Assembly: GCA_965205545.1 (NCBI GenBank)
Contig: OZ242170.1
Location: forward strand, 620,001 to 684,000
Reading direction: 5' to 3'
Length of the DNA stretch: 64,000 bases
Source: Bin55 sp965205545
Lineage (GTDB): Bacteria; Pseudomonadota; Gammaproteobacteria; Pseudomonadales; Azotimanducaceae
Part shown: piece by piece, positions 9,334 through 17,813 of the stretch
How positions within the stretch are numbered: the first letter of the stretch is position 1
Layout: each line of letters begins with the position of its first letter
The notes under the pieces: model-generated
What the model saw: only the letters and a program-made list of their open reading frames with translations
Databases searched by the model: none
What the model was told of the DNA's origin: nothing
Translations under genes and position numbers: made by a program

Positions 9334-10419
9334 TTAGGCCAACGAACGTCGTGGATCGAACGCATCTCGGACAGCTTCGCCAACAAATACCAGTAATGTG
9401 AGCATTGTGGCTAGAGTGAAGAATCCAGCGAGTCCCAACCACGGTGCTTGCAAGTTAGCCCTTCCCTGGGCAAGTAGCTCACCCAATGAAGGATAGCCGA
9501 CCGGCAATCCGAAGCCCAGAAAATCCAATGATGTAAGGGTCGTGATCGACCCATTGAGAATGAACGGCAGGTAGGTCAGTGTCGCCACCATGGCGTTGGG
9601 CAATACATGCTTGACCAAAACAGTCGATTTTTTCTGGCCCAAGGCATGGGCGGCTCGGATGTAGTCGAAGTTTCGCGTACGTAGACACTCTGCACGGACA
9701 ACTGCTACCAACGCCATCCAGTTGAACATCAGCAGGATGAGAAGAAGCACTATCGGGTTGGGTTCGATAATGCTTGTTAGGATTATGATCAGGAACAGCA
9801 CGGGAAGCCCCGCCCAAATCTCCACAAAACGCTGACCAACCAGATCAGTCATTCCTCCGAAGTACCCTTGGGTTGCTCCGACAGCAACTCCAATGATTGC
9901 ACTAAAGAAGGTCAGTCCAAGTCCAAACAGAACCGAAAGCCTAAATCCATAGATGATTCGCGCAGCGACGTCTCTTGCAACGTCGTCGGTCCCCAGAATG
10001 TGTCGAAAATCAGGGGGCGATGGAACCGATACACCAGATTCCATGTCAATGGTGTCGAAGCTGAATCGGATCAACGGCCAGACCATCCAGCCATTGCCTT
10101 CCTCGATTAGCTGTTCTACTGCTGGTGATTTGTAAACCGTTTCGGTTTCGAACACTCCCCCAAAAGTTGTCTCGGGATATTCCTTGAAAACGGGAAAGTA
10201 AAACTTGCTCTCGTAGTGAACAAGTATTGGCTTGTCATTGGCGATGAACTCTGCAAAGAGACTGAGAATCATCATGGTGCCAATAATCCAAAGGCTCACG
10301 TAGCCGCGTTTGTTGGCTTTGAAGTTCCGCCAGCGACGTTGCGTGAGTGGACTAACGGAGAATCGACGTGTTGTCTCGAATTCCTTCAGGCCGTCATTGT
10401 CAATTGCCGCTTCGGCCAC
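9334..10419 (-). CDS. yejE: Peptide ABC transporter permease (YejE-like)
   Basis: About 361 residues from GTG 10419, which has an AGGAG site and follows the stop of the upstream permease by one base. The frame could be opened at a TTG 63 bp earlier, but that lacks a clear RBS. Features: an N-terminal helix, a periplasmic loop with PETTFGGVFETETVYKSP, HILGTDDVARDVAARIIYG, and the binding-protein-dependent permease fold with the EAA loop AAHALGQKKSTVLVKHVLPN at about residue 265-285. The C-terminus is EAVRDAFDPRRS, as in YejE and DppC relatives. It forms the inner-membrane channel with the YejB-like protein. It is the last gene of a three-gene operon, and no ATPase gene follows. Confidence 0.88.
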   Translation of the reverse strand: MAEAAIDNDGLKEFETTRRFSVSPLTQRRWRNFKANKRGYVSLWIIGTMMILSLFAEFIANDKPILVHYESKFYFPVFKEYPETTFGGVFETETVYKSPAVEQLIEEGNGWMVWPLIRFSFDTIDMESGVSVPSPPDFRHILGTDDVARDVAARIIYGFRLSVLFGLGLTFFSAIIGVAVGATQGYFGGMTDLVGQRFVEIWAGLPVLFLIIILTSIIEPNPIVLLLILLMFNWMALVAVVRAECLRTRNFDYIRAAHALGQKKSTVLVKHVLPNAMVATLTYLPFILNGSITTLTSLDFLGFGLPVGYPSLGELLAQGRANLQAPWLGLAGFFTLATMLTLLVFVGEAVRDAFDPRRSLA

Positions 10420-10420
10420 A

Positions 10421-11515
10421 CTAGGTCTCCTGCTTTTCGAAGTCGATTCTTGGGTCCACAAGTGTGTACGTGATATCGCCAATGAGCGTCAACAAGAGAC
10501 CGATGAATGTGAAGACATAGAGAGTTCCAAACATTACTGGGTAATCTCGAGTCAGAACAGCTTCGAAACCAAGCAACCCCAAGCCATCGAGCGAGAAAAT
10601 CACTTCAATCAGCAATGCTCCTGTAAATAGAATTCCCACCAGAGCAGCAGGAAATCCTGCTATCACAATGAGCATCGCGTTTCGGAACACATGACCATAG
10701 AGCACGCGTCTTGGACTGATTCCCTTCGCGCGTGCGGTCAAAACATAGTGCTTGGAAATCTCATCTAGAAACGAGTTCTTGGTCAGCATGGTGAGGGTTG
10801 CAAATCCCCCAATCGTGAGTGCCGTGACAGGCAACGCGAGGTGCCAGAAATAATCGAGAATCTTGCCTACAAGCGAGAGATCGGAAAAATTGTTCGAGGT
10901 TAAGCCCCGAAGTGGAAATATGTCGAAGTAGGCTCCGCTTGCAAACAAAATGATTAGAAACACGGCGAATAGGAAACTCGGTATCGAATACCCCATAAAG
11001 ATGAATGCACTTGTCCACGCATCGAATCTTGTTCCATCCCGCACTGCTTTGCGTATGCCCAGCGGTATCGAAATGGTGTAGATCAACAGCATTGACCACA
11101 ATCCGAGAGAGATGGAAACCGGAAGACGTTCGACAATTAGTTCGACAACCGGTCGACTTTGGTAGTAGCTGGTTCCCAAATCAAACAGGGCATAGTCTCT
11201 CAGCATTTTGAAGTAGCGTTTGTGGATCGGTTGGTCGAATCCAAATTGCTGTTCAATGGCCGCAATGAGTTCGGGGTCCAAATCCTGCGCACCTGCATAT
11301 TGAGACTGCAAGCTGGTAGTTGTATCAACCGCCGAACTAGCTCCGCGAGCTCCAGCTATGCGACTGGTTGCGCTAGTAGATTGACCAACGATATTGGCAA
11401 TCATCTGATCGATTGGACCACCTGGCGCCAGCTGAACAATGAAGAAGTTGAGCGTAATGATTCCCAGAAGCGTGGGAATAAGAATTAGAAGTCGACGTAG
11501 AACGTAGCGGCCCAT
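10421..11515 (-). CDS. yejB: Peptide ABC transporter permease (YejB-like)
   Basis: 364 residues. The N-terminus is typical for this family (MGRYVLRRLLILIPTLLGII), followed by NFFIVQLAPGGPIDQM and a long periplasmic insert with TTSLQSQYAGAQDLDPELIAAIEQQFGFDQP, usual for YejB. Six helices carry the EAA loop TARAKGISPRRVLYGHVFRN, and the end is LVDPRIDFE. It pairs with the YejE-like permease to pass oligopeptides delivered by the binding protein. It starts about 28 bp after the stop of the binding-protein gene and runs into the YejE-like gene with a one-base gap. Confidence 0.9.
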   Translation of the reverse strand: MGRYVLRRLLILIPTLLGIITLNFFIVQLAPGGPIDQMIANIVGQSTSATSRIAGARGASSAVDTTTSLQSQYAGAQDLDPELIAAIEQQFGFDQPIHKRYFKMLRDYALFDLGTSYYQSRPVVELIVERLPVSISLGLWSMLLIYTISIPLGIRKAVRDGTRFDAWTSAFIFMGYSIPSFLFAVFLIILFASGAYFDIFPLRGLTSNNFSDLSLVGKILDYFWHLALPVTALTIGGFATLTMLTKNSFLDEISKHYVLTARAKGISPRRVLYGHVFRNAMLIVIAGFPAALVGILFTGALLIEVIFSLDGLGLLGFEAVLTRDYPVMFGTLYVFTFIGLLLTLIGDITYTLVDPRIDFEKQET

Positions 11516-11543
11516 GGATATTGGCTCTTTCCTCTAGCCGAGA

Positions 11544-13415
11544 CTACTGTTCCAATTTGATTCGAGCAGCCTTTTCATCGTCCCACCACCAACCGTCGGG
11601 GAATGCTGGCCAGTATCTCGATTCGAACTCAGGCCGTCCAAATTTGTCCCAGTGGACTGTCCGAGGTCGGTCCACAGCATTCAGGGGAATAGTGTAGAAG
11701 CCCCAAAGAAGTACGCGGTCGATGGCGCGACAAGCTGCGACTATCTCTGGCATTGTAGATGCGCTATTTGCCTTCTCAATAAGGTGGTCGAGCACGGGAT
11801 GGGTTATGCCAGGCGTATTTCGCGATAGTGGTTCATTGACAGATGAACTGTGATATGTCGACATGAGCTCGATCATGGGAGGCAGCAAAACGTCGCTATT
11901 CTTGAGCAGTGCGTCGAACTTGAAGCTACGAACCCGGTTGTTGAATTGGCTGCTGTCGACGAATCGCACCTTGGCTTGGATTCCTAGTTGCTTGAGTTGC
12001 TGAAAATAGGGCAACAGCACTCGAAAATCCTCTTGATCCTGCGAAAGGAACTCCATTTCGAAAGAATTGCCGTCTTTGTCGACCAACTTGCCATCTTGAA
12101 GCTTCCAGCCGGCGTCTATAAGCAGCTTCCTCGCCTTCAGCATATTGTCTCGATGATGTTCATGCGATTTAACCTCGGAGAAGCGAAATTCCTGAAGAAA
12201 CAACTCAGGCGGTAACTGATCCTTGTAGGGCTCCAAGAGTTCCAATTCATCTGCACTTGGAAGTTCCGTGGCTGCCAACTCGGTATCCGGAAAGTAGCTG
12301 TGTGCCCGAGTGTGATAGCCGAAGTGCAGCGTGCGGTTTTGCCATTCGAAGTCCATGGCCAGGGTCAATGCCTGTCGGACACGACGATCTTTGAACTTCT
12401 CTAAGCGATTGTTGAATGCTATCGCTCTGCGTATGCCAATTTCTATGCCAAAGTTGCGCCGGATCTTCTTGATCCAGCCCTTCTCCATCGCCGGAATGTC
12501 ATACGCGCTATGCCAATACCGTACATCCTGTTCTGTCCAGTGGTCAATCAGACCTTTTCGAAAAGCCTCTCGGATGATCGTGGCATCTCTGTAGACGTCG
12601 TAGCGAACCGTGTCGAAGTTGTATCGACCTCTGTTGACAAGAATATCCCGACCCCAGTAGTCTTCAACTCGTTCATACTCGATGAATCGGCCGAATTCGA
12701 CAGACCTTATTCGATAGGGACCACTGCCAACTGGGATCTCCTTCGTCGTCTCCATGGGATCGTGTACGGTCCAGTAGTGTTCAGGCAGGATTGGCGAGAA
12801 CTGCACCATGATCACGTGGTTTAAAGTTAGAGGTTCAGCCAAATGCAATGCAACGTGCCGATCGTCAAGGACTTCAACCTCCTTAATGAACGCAAACCAT
12901 AGTCCTCCAGTGACTTGGCTCTTTCTAAAGTTGAAGGTAAAAGCCACGTCCTTGGATGTAATTGGCGTCCCATCGTGCCACCTCGCGTTTTGATGGATCC
13001 GGAACACGAGGCTCATTTGATCATTCGTTACTGCAATTCCGTCCGCTAGTCGGCCATAGAACGAACTGACCTCATCGCCGGCTCGAATAATCAAGGTATC
13101 CAAAGCTAGCCCAAACGCGCCGGGCGCTTGCACACCGCGGTCGTCACCGGGAGAAATAGAGTTGAAATTTGACTGTGTGGCCTCTACGAGTTTGCCGCCT
13201 TTTGGAGCATTCGGATTGAGGTATTCGAGATGACTGTCGTCGGCCGAATACTTCATTTCGTGAAAGAAGGAAATCCCGTGATTGAAGTCCAATTCTTCGA
13301 CGGAAAGATCGCCTTCGAGCGAAGTTGATAGGCACACTGCGAACATTGCGAGGATTCGCAGTGGCAATTTATCTTTTCGTGAGCTAATTCTTGTGCCCAA
13401 TAGAGCTTTCCGCAT
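11544..13415 (-). CDS. yejA: Extracellular oligopeptide-binding protein (YejA-like)
   Basis: About 623 residues from ATG 13415. This start is chosen because it gives a signal peptide (MRKALLGTRISSRKDKLPLRI, then a hydrophobic run). A start 165 bp upstream adds an unlikely Cys-rich extension. Family-5 solute-binding features: HGISFFHEMKYS, YLNPNAPKGGKL, FNSISPG, ARWHDGTPITSKDVAFTF, PILPEHYW and VGSGPYRIRSVEFGR, all close to YejA. It captures oligopeptides in the periplasm for the two permeases downstream. YejA systems can take up antimicrobial peptides such as microcin C in enterobacteria. Whether this one relates to the RiPP locus 12 kb away is speculation. Confidence 0.9.
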   Translation of the reverse strand: MRKALLGTRISSRKDKLPLRILAMFAVCLSTSLEGDLSVEELDFNHGISFFHEMKYSADDSHLEYLNPNAPKGGKLVEATQSNFNSISPGDDRGVQAPGAFGLALDTLIIRAGDEVSSFYGRLADGIAVTNDQMSLVFRIHQNARWHDGTPITSKDVAFTFNFRKSQVTGGLWFAFIKEVEVLDDRHVALHLAEPLTLNHVIMVQFSPILPEHYWTVHDPMETTKEIPVGSGPYRIRSVEFGRFIEYERVEDYWGRDILVNRGRYNFDTVRYDVYRDATIIREAFRKGLIDHWTEQDVRYWHSAYDIPAMEKGWIKKIRRNFGIEIGIRRAIAFNNRLEKFKDRRVRQALTLAMDFEWQNRTLHFGYHTRAHSYFPDTELAATELPSADELELLEPYKDQLPPELFLQEFRFSEVKSHEHHRDNMLKARKLLIDAGWKLQDGKLVDKDGNSFEMEFLSQDQEDFRVLLPYFQQLKQLGIQAKVRFVDSSQFNNRVRSFKFDALLKNSDVLLPPMIELMSTYHSSSVNEPLSRNTPGITHPVLDHLIEKANSASTMPEIVAACRAIDRVLLWGFYTIPLNAVDRPRTVHWDKFGRPEFESRYWPAFPDGWWWDDEKAARIKLEQ

Positions 13416-13579
13416 CGAGAAACTCTTCAAAACCCAACAGCAACTGTTGTTTCGACATGTTCTTGTTTGCAATCTCAATGTGTTGCTGTACCGTGAATTC
13501 GCGAACTCAAAGTGAATTTGAGCACGATTGACTGAGTCTATCCAATTGGTCTTTCGAAGTGTAAGTAGTCCCAGAACCA

Positions 13580-14181
13580 CTACGGGCTTGTCAACATGGA
13601 TTCCAAGATTTCTTGGTGGGAGCGAATCACCGATCTGAGTAGAGGATAGGCGACAATGAAAGCTAGTGGAATCGCAGCAAGCATCTCAATGGATTTATCT
13701 GGAAACCAAACAGGTCCCTGACCAAGTAATGCACGAATATATTCAAAAATGAAATCAAGTAAACAGACGAACAGTAGTACAAACAATGTCAGAACAAACG
13801 GATTACCGACGGACTTGGGACTTAGATCGTGTTTCTTTACAAACTCCACTATAGAGCGATTCTTGCAGGAATAATGGACACCGATTCGTGCTGCTACAAA
13901 TGAAAACACAATCGCAGAAATCGCCCACACTATAGAGTGCTTGATAAGCTCAAAAAGGACGTCAACGTACCTTTGCTCTGTCACCGCAAGTGTTGCGCTT
14001 GCGGCAAATTGGTACGATCCTGTAAGCACCACGAGAGTGATTACATATCGGCGATAGATCTTGGCCGCACATTGCTTTGCGAACTCACCCCACGCTGGCA
14101 AAGTATGGGAATCCTGCTCAAATCCGTTACGGGAGCAGCATAGGGATTGCGCCCCGCACCTTTGGAGTCTTTGGTGTTCAT
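13580..14181 (-). pseudogene. NPYAAP-family membrane protein gene broken by a frameshift
   Basis: The true start is ATG 14181, which encodes MNTKDSKGAGRNPYAAPVTDL (NPYAAP at 14148-14131). That frame soon loses the family pattern. The family body (DSHTLPAWGEFAKQCAAKIY, two hydrophobic hairpins, GNPFVLTL, RSHQEILESML) is in a different frame that is open back to 14248. A single-base indel near 14105-14135 would join them into one normal family member of about 200 residues, closest to paralog 5. Either the gene is dead or this is an assembly error. Without a repair, translation of the body would need a start in the wrong-frame region. Confidence 0.75.
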
Positions 14182-14306
14182 TGAAGTTAGATCGGGAAAG
14201 CAATGTCCCAAAGCTTTGACCCAAAATTGTAGGGGATGAACTGCTCAAACGTGCGGAACCGCGTGCTCTTCCGTTGTGTCTGCCTCGGATGGCCTAAGAC
14301 TGATGC

Positions 14307-14849
14307 CTACTCACCACTCAGTGTCATTACTTCTCGCAGCGACTGCTTCACGTTTCGGATCAATCGTTCTGCGACAAAATAGCAAGTTGGAAAAGCCAGG
14401 ACAAAAGCCACAACTACCGTAATAATTGCAACAGTACTATCCTCAGGATTCCCAAAGAAACCTGACACCAGAGCTTTAATCGCGTGAACTAAGAGCAGCG
14501 ACACACTAATTGCCGAGCACGCAAGCAATGAAAGCCTAAGGGGGTTAGTCCAGCTCTTTTGCAATTGGGCCTCAGTAATTGCAATAAACTGTCGGCGGCT
14601 ACTCTCATTCGCCAAGATCTCGTCTCGCAGCCATCGAGCCGCGACGAAACTTGCAACAATGGCCAAGAAAATCCAACTTACAAGATTATTCAGTACTTCG
14701 CCAAAATTTCGCTCATGAAAAAACCAGACAACGTTGTAGATTGCCGTGTAGAGAATCAGAGGAAGGCTTACCAAGAACACTAGCCTCCAACGAATCCCAA
14801 CCGCGCACTTTCTCGCCCGCTCACTCCAACCGTCAGTTTGGTCAGTCAT
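14307..14849 (-). CDS. Four-helix membrane protein of the NPY family (motif-less copy)
   Basis: 180 residues beginning MTDQTDGWSERARKCAVGIRW. The WxExARKC element matches the pre-helix motif of the array members (WDEHAKQC, WGEFAKQC), but the NPYxxP tail is missing. Two helix pairs (about 24-75 and 105-160) are joined by a linker with TEAQLQKSWTNPLRLSLL, and the end is RNVKQSLREVMTLSGE. A 34-codon internally deleted relative beginning MTDQPSGWSE lies at 15.9 kb, so this gene was part of a duplicated segment. Function unknown. Confidence 0.65.
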   Translation of the reverse strand: MTDQTDGWSERARKCAVGIRWRLVFLVSLPLILYTAIYNVVWFFHERNFGEVLNNLVSWIFLAIVASFVAARWLRDEILANESSRRQFIAITEAQLQKSWTNPLRLSLLACSAISVSLLLVHAIKALVSGFFGNPEDSTVAIITVVVAFVLAFPTCYFVAERLIRNVKQSLREVMTLSGE

Positions 14850-14921
14850 AGCGGCAGTGCACGCAGATCAGTTAGTCGCACTATTGCCTTCACTTTGCTT
14901 TCGACAGAACGCGATCATACC

Positions 14922-14981
14922 CTATAACTCTCGCAGAATTTCTCGAGCCGCATTTCGCCTAGGCCATGTTTCTGTTAGACT
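14922..14981 (-). pseudogene. Remnant of the 3' end of an oxidoreductase gene
   Basis: Minus-strand codons here read WPRRNAAREILREL then stop, matching the last residues (LPGRNAAREILRDF) of the intact FAD-dependent oxidoreductase that ends at 15969. The DNA also matches, including attctgcgaga and the tatgatc shortly after the stop. It is fused in frame to the end of an unrelated longer frame (14922-15155). Like the intact gene, it is followed by an MTDQ-type membrane-protein gene, so it is the left edge of a duplicated segment. Confidence 0.7.
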
Positions 14982-15616
14982 TTTTCTGACTCTCTCTTTT
15001 CCTTCCGCAGCTCTCGGCAGGACTTCAATTTCGAACCTTCCTGCTTGCGCGCGAATTTCAGAAAGCGGCTCATTTCTTGGGATCCTATGGTGATAAACGT
15101 TCCATGATTCTGGAACATGTTCTGCTCGTGTCCCTCTGGGAAAATCCAAGTCCAAGTGCCTATCTGCTCTATTGACGAAACTCCGCAGAAGCCTTCGTTG
15201 AAGTTGTCAATAGTCCATAGCGGATTGTCGATCCATTCGACTTCATCGTCGCGACCAGGATCGAAACGCTGGACGCCGACTTTGGCCAGGTGCGCCTTGA
15301 CGTTGTAGCAAGTGTGCAGACTGGTGCGCTTGGATTTGGTCAAGCTATCAGTTGCCACTGACGAACGATGCTTGAGGCAAGCCCAGTCTTCGGAATTGAG
15401 AGGATCGACCTCTTGGGCCGGGTCCTGCGCCTCGTCCGCGGCCTCTTGGGCAGAATCCTGCGCCCCGTCCGCGGCCTCTTGAGTTGGATCCTGCGTCTCG
15501 TCTGCGGCCACTTGCATCGCGAGCAACATGGCTACCATTGCCAAGACGATTCCTGTCTGAATGAACGTCGTTGGTCCAAACATGGGTCGGAACTGTTTGC
15601 TGTTGCAGGTGTTCAT
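14975..15616 (-). CDS. Secreted protein with acidic QEAAD repeats, unknown function
   Basis: 213 residues. A long N-region precedes a hydrophobic stretch (TGIVLAMVAMLLAMQVAADE) that looks like a signal peptide cut after VAA. Residues about 40-70 are near-perfect short repeats of the type AQDPAQEAADE, repeated about three times. The remainder has several Cys (WACLKH, HTCYNV, GFCGVS, KSCREL) and the phrase GTWTWIFPEGHEQNMF, suggesting a small disulfide-bonded periplasmic or secreted domain. I do not recognise the family. Its 3' end overlaps the oxidoreductase remnant, so it may have been placed here by the same rearrangement. Confidence 0.6.
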   Translation of the reverse strand: MNTCNSKQFRPMFGPTTFIQTGIVLAMVAMLLAMQVAADETQDPTQEAADGAQDSAQEAADEAQDPAQEVDPLNSEDWACLKHRSSVATDSLTKSKRTSLHTCYNVKAHLAKVGVQRFDPGRDDEVEWIDNPLWTIDNFNEGFCGVSSIEQIGTWTWIFPEGHEQNMFQNHGTFITIGSQEMSRFLKFARKQEGSKLKSCRELRKEKRESEKV

Positions 15617-15816
15617 TGGGTTCTCCTAAGTGTTGGTTGAGTTGACCAAGCTATAAGCTTGTTGTGCGCGACAAACGCACTACAAATTCTGAGAAATTGT
15701 TTCGGAGTGTTTACTTTTAGGGCGTAAACTTCTGAGTTGATATCAGCTTTAGCGCTCTAAAGGTGAACATTCGGTTTGCAGTAAACCTATGGAGGTCAGA
15801 ATCGTCCCCACGATTT

Positions 15817-15921
15817 TCAGTCGCGGCCATCGAACAGCGAAAAACTCACAGCAACGGCCAAGAAAATCGAAACAACCAGACCACCAAGCACCTCGCTCCA
15901 GCCACTAGGTTGATCAGTCAT
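15817..15921 (-). pseudogene. 34-codon internally deleted copy of the MTDQ membrane-protein gene
   Basis: From ATG 15921 the frame reads MTDQPSGWSE and then jumps to VLGGLVVSIFLAVAVSFSLF before a stop at 15817-15819. The first part matches MTDQTDGWSE of the 14307-14849 gene. The second matches its residues EVLNNLVSWIFLAIVASFVA, so about 45 codons are missing between them and everything after the second helix is lost. The deletion is in frame. It could still make a one-helix peptide, but decay is more likely. Confidence 0.7.
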
Positions 15922-15968
15922 TCACATTCGTGCCCCCGATCTTCCAATATCCCCCACTAGATCATATA

Positions 15969-17543
15969 TCAAAAATCTCGCAGAATTTCCCTTGCTGCGT
16001 TCCTTCCGGGCAGCCCTGTCACGCCTCCGCCAGGATGGGCACCAGCGCCACAGTGATAGAGACGTCGGATTGGGCTTTTATAGGCTGAGAATCCGTAGAG
16101 TGGTCGATTGATCCACAATTGGCTGGGTGTGTGCGCACCGTGAAATATGTCACCCCTTGGCAGACGAAATTCGCGTTCGAGATCAAGAGGAGTGAGTATC
16201 TGTCGTGCCAAGACGGAACCACTGAAGTTTGGTGCGTACTGATCGAGGGTCGAAAAGACTAAATCGGCCGCTTCGTCTCGACACTGATCCCAGTCCCGGT
16301 CGTAGGGAAAGTGTTGGCAAAATAGGCTTGCGACGTGGCACCCCTCCGGGGCCAATGAATCGTCAACAGTTGATGGAATGAGCAATTCAATAATGGGATG
16401 CTTCGACCAATTGCCGCTCCGTGCATCCAAATATGCAGATTCCATATAGTCCAAGGTTGGTCCGATGACGATTCCTGCTCGTAGGAAGTCCTGATTCGAT
16501 CGACCAGGGCTACAGAGGAATTCAGGTAGCTCCGAAAGAGCAACGTTGATACGCAACACCGCAGATTCGGTTTGCGAGTGTTGAATGCGGGAGTGAAACT
16601 CGTCGTCGAGAAACTGCTGGCCAACTAGATCGGAATAAAGATGTTTTGGCGCTAAATTTGACGCAAGCGCTCGTGCCTTTCTAACTGTACCGTCTGAGAG
16701 AACCACCCCATCCGCCTTTCCATCATTGATGCTTATCTGCGTGATTTCGGCACTGGTCTCCACACTCACACCGAGGTCCGAGGCCTGCTTGAACATTGCT
16801 TGAGTTATAGCCCCCATACCACCTATGGGATGTCCCCACACTCCTTTTTCGCTTGAAATCTCTCCCAAGGCATGATGCAACAGCCCATATGCTGAACCGG
16901 GGGAATGCAGTGAGGAATAGTTTCCAACGATTGCGTCGAATGCCAAGCTAGCCCGCACATGTGGATTCTCAAACCATTTTTCAAGTAGACGGGCAATTGG
17001 CACCAAGAAGAGATCTGACAGGTCTCTACGCCGGCGCATGCTTAGACTCCGCACATCCTGCGAAGCCAGAACCGTTTCGACCCAACTTCGCACCCCGCGT
17101 AGACCGCTTGGGGGCGTTCGGTGCATTTGCCGCAAGACCACTTCGCCTACTTCGCGGATCATGGACCGGAATATTGGAAGCGTCTCGGCATCCCGTGCCG
17201 AGAAACGAGCAATTTCCTTCGAATTTGCGCGGTCGTCGACGTAAATTGAAAGGCTTTCGTGTTCATTCAAGGGGAAAAAGTTCGCCATGGGACGAGCAAC
17301 AATTTTCAGTCCGTGTTCACGGAGTTTTAGATCGCGGATGATTCCCTCATCCAGCAGTCCAACCGTATAACTGGCAATTGAGTTGCGAAATCCTGGATGA
17401 AATTCTTCTGTAACGGCGGCACCACCGACTATGTCACGTCTCTCTAGCACGCGTACCTGCAAACCTTTCATAGCTAGGTAGCAGGCACATACCAAGCCAT
17501 TGTGCCCCGCACCAAGAACGATTACGTCATCCAAATCAGCCAT
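15969..17543 (-). CDS. FAD-dependent oxidoreductase, phytoene desaturase/CrtI-like
   Basis: 524 residues. An N-terminal Rossmann motif VIVLGAGHNGLVCACYLAMKG is followed by VRVLERRDIVGGAAVTEEFHPGFR, the hallmark of the CrtI/phytoene dehydrogenase superfamily. Near the C-terminus are LYGFSAYKSPIRRLYHCGAGAHPGGGVTGLPGRNAAREI, the second FAD-binding motif. The family oxidises or isomerises polyenes, retinoids and other hydrophobic substrates. This branch is usually annotated only as NAD(P)/FAD-dependent oxidoreductase. No other carotenoid genes are nearby, so the substrate is open. Its 3' end has a duplicated remnant at 14922. Confidence 0.88.
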   Translation of the reverse strand: MADLDDVIVLGAGHNGLVCACYLAMKGLQVRVLERRDIVGGAAVTEEFHPGFRNSIASYTVGLLDEGIIRDLKLREHGLKIVARPMANFFPLNEHESLSIYVDDRANSKEIARFSARDAETLPIFRSMIREVGEVVLRQMHRTPPSGLRGVRSWVETVLASQDVRSLSMRRRRDLSDLFLVPIARLLEKWFENPHVRASLAFDAIVGNYSSLHSPGSAYGLLHHALGEISSEKGVWGHPIGGMGAITQAMFKQASDLGVSVETSAEITQISINDGKADGVVLSDGTVRKARALASNLAPKHLYSDLVGQQFLDDEFHSRIQHSQTESAVLRINVALSELPEFLCSPGRSNQDFLRAGIVIGPTLDYMESAYLDARSGNWSKHPIIELLIPSTVDDSLAPEGCHVASLFCQHFPYDRDWDQCRDEAADLVFSTLDQYAPNFSGSVLARQILTPLDLEREFRLPRGDIFHGAHTPSQLWINRPLYGFSAYKSPIRRLYHCGAGAHPGGGVTGLPGRNAAREILRDF

Positions 17544-17813
17544 TTAAGCTATTCAAGTATTCATGCTTGATGCAGTAAGTATCGCTCACGTGTATAGAGC
17601 GTTCTTGTCTTAGTGACAGCTAACGCCAGTGAACACAGATCACATAGAAGATCATTAAATTATCAATTAATTGGAAGACAAACGTAAACAATTGGATAGT
17701 GGGTTTGAAGCTAGCACTCTGGCAGGCAAAATCGTAATGTGTTTGTTGTCACGATTGCCTGATTACCAAGGACTTTCCACGTGCCGACTCATGACTGGCT
17801 GCCCACTCGAGTC

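Noticed and set aside
17700..17770. Imperfect hairpin (aggcaaaatcgt / acgattgcct) as terminator
   Set aside because: Bulged stem, long loop and no T-tract after it on either strand.
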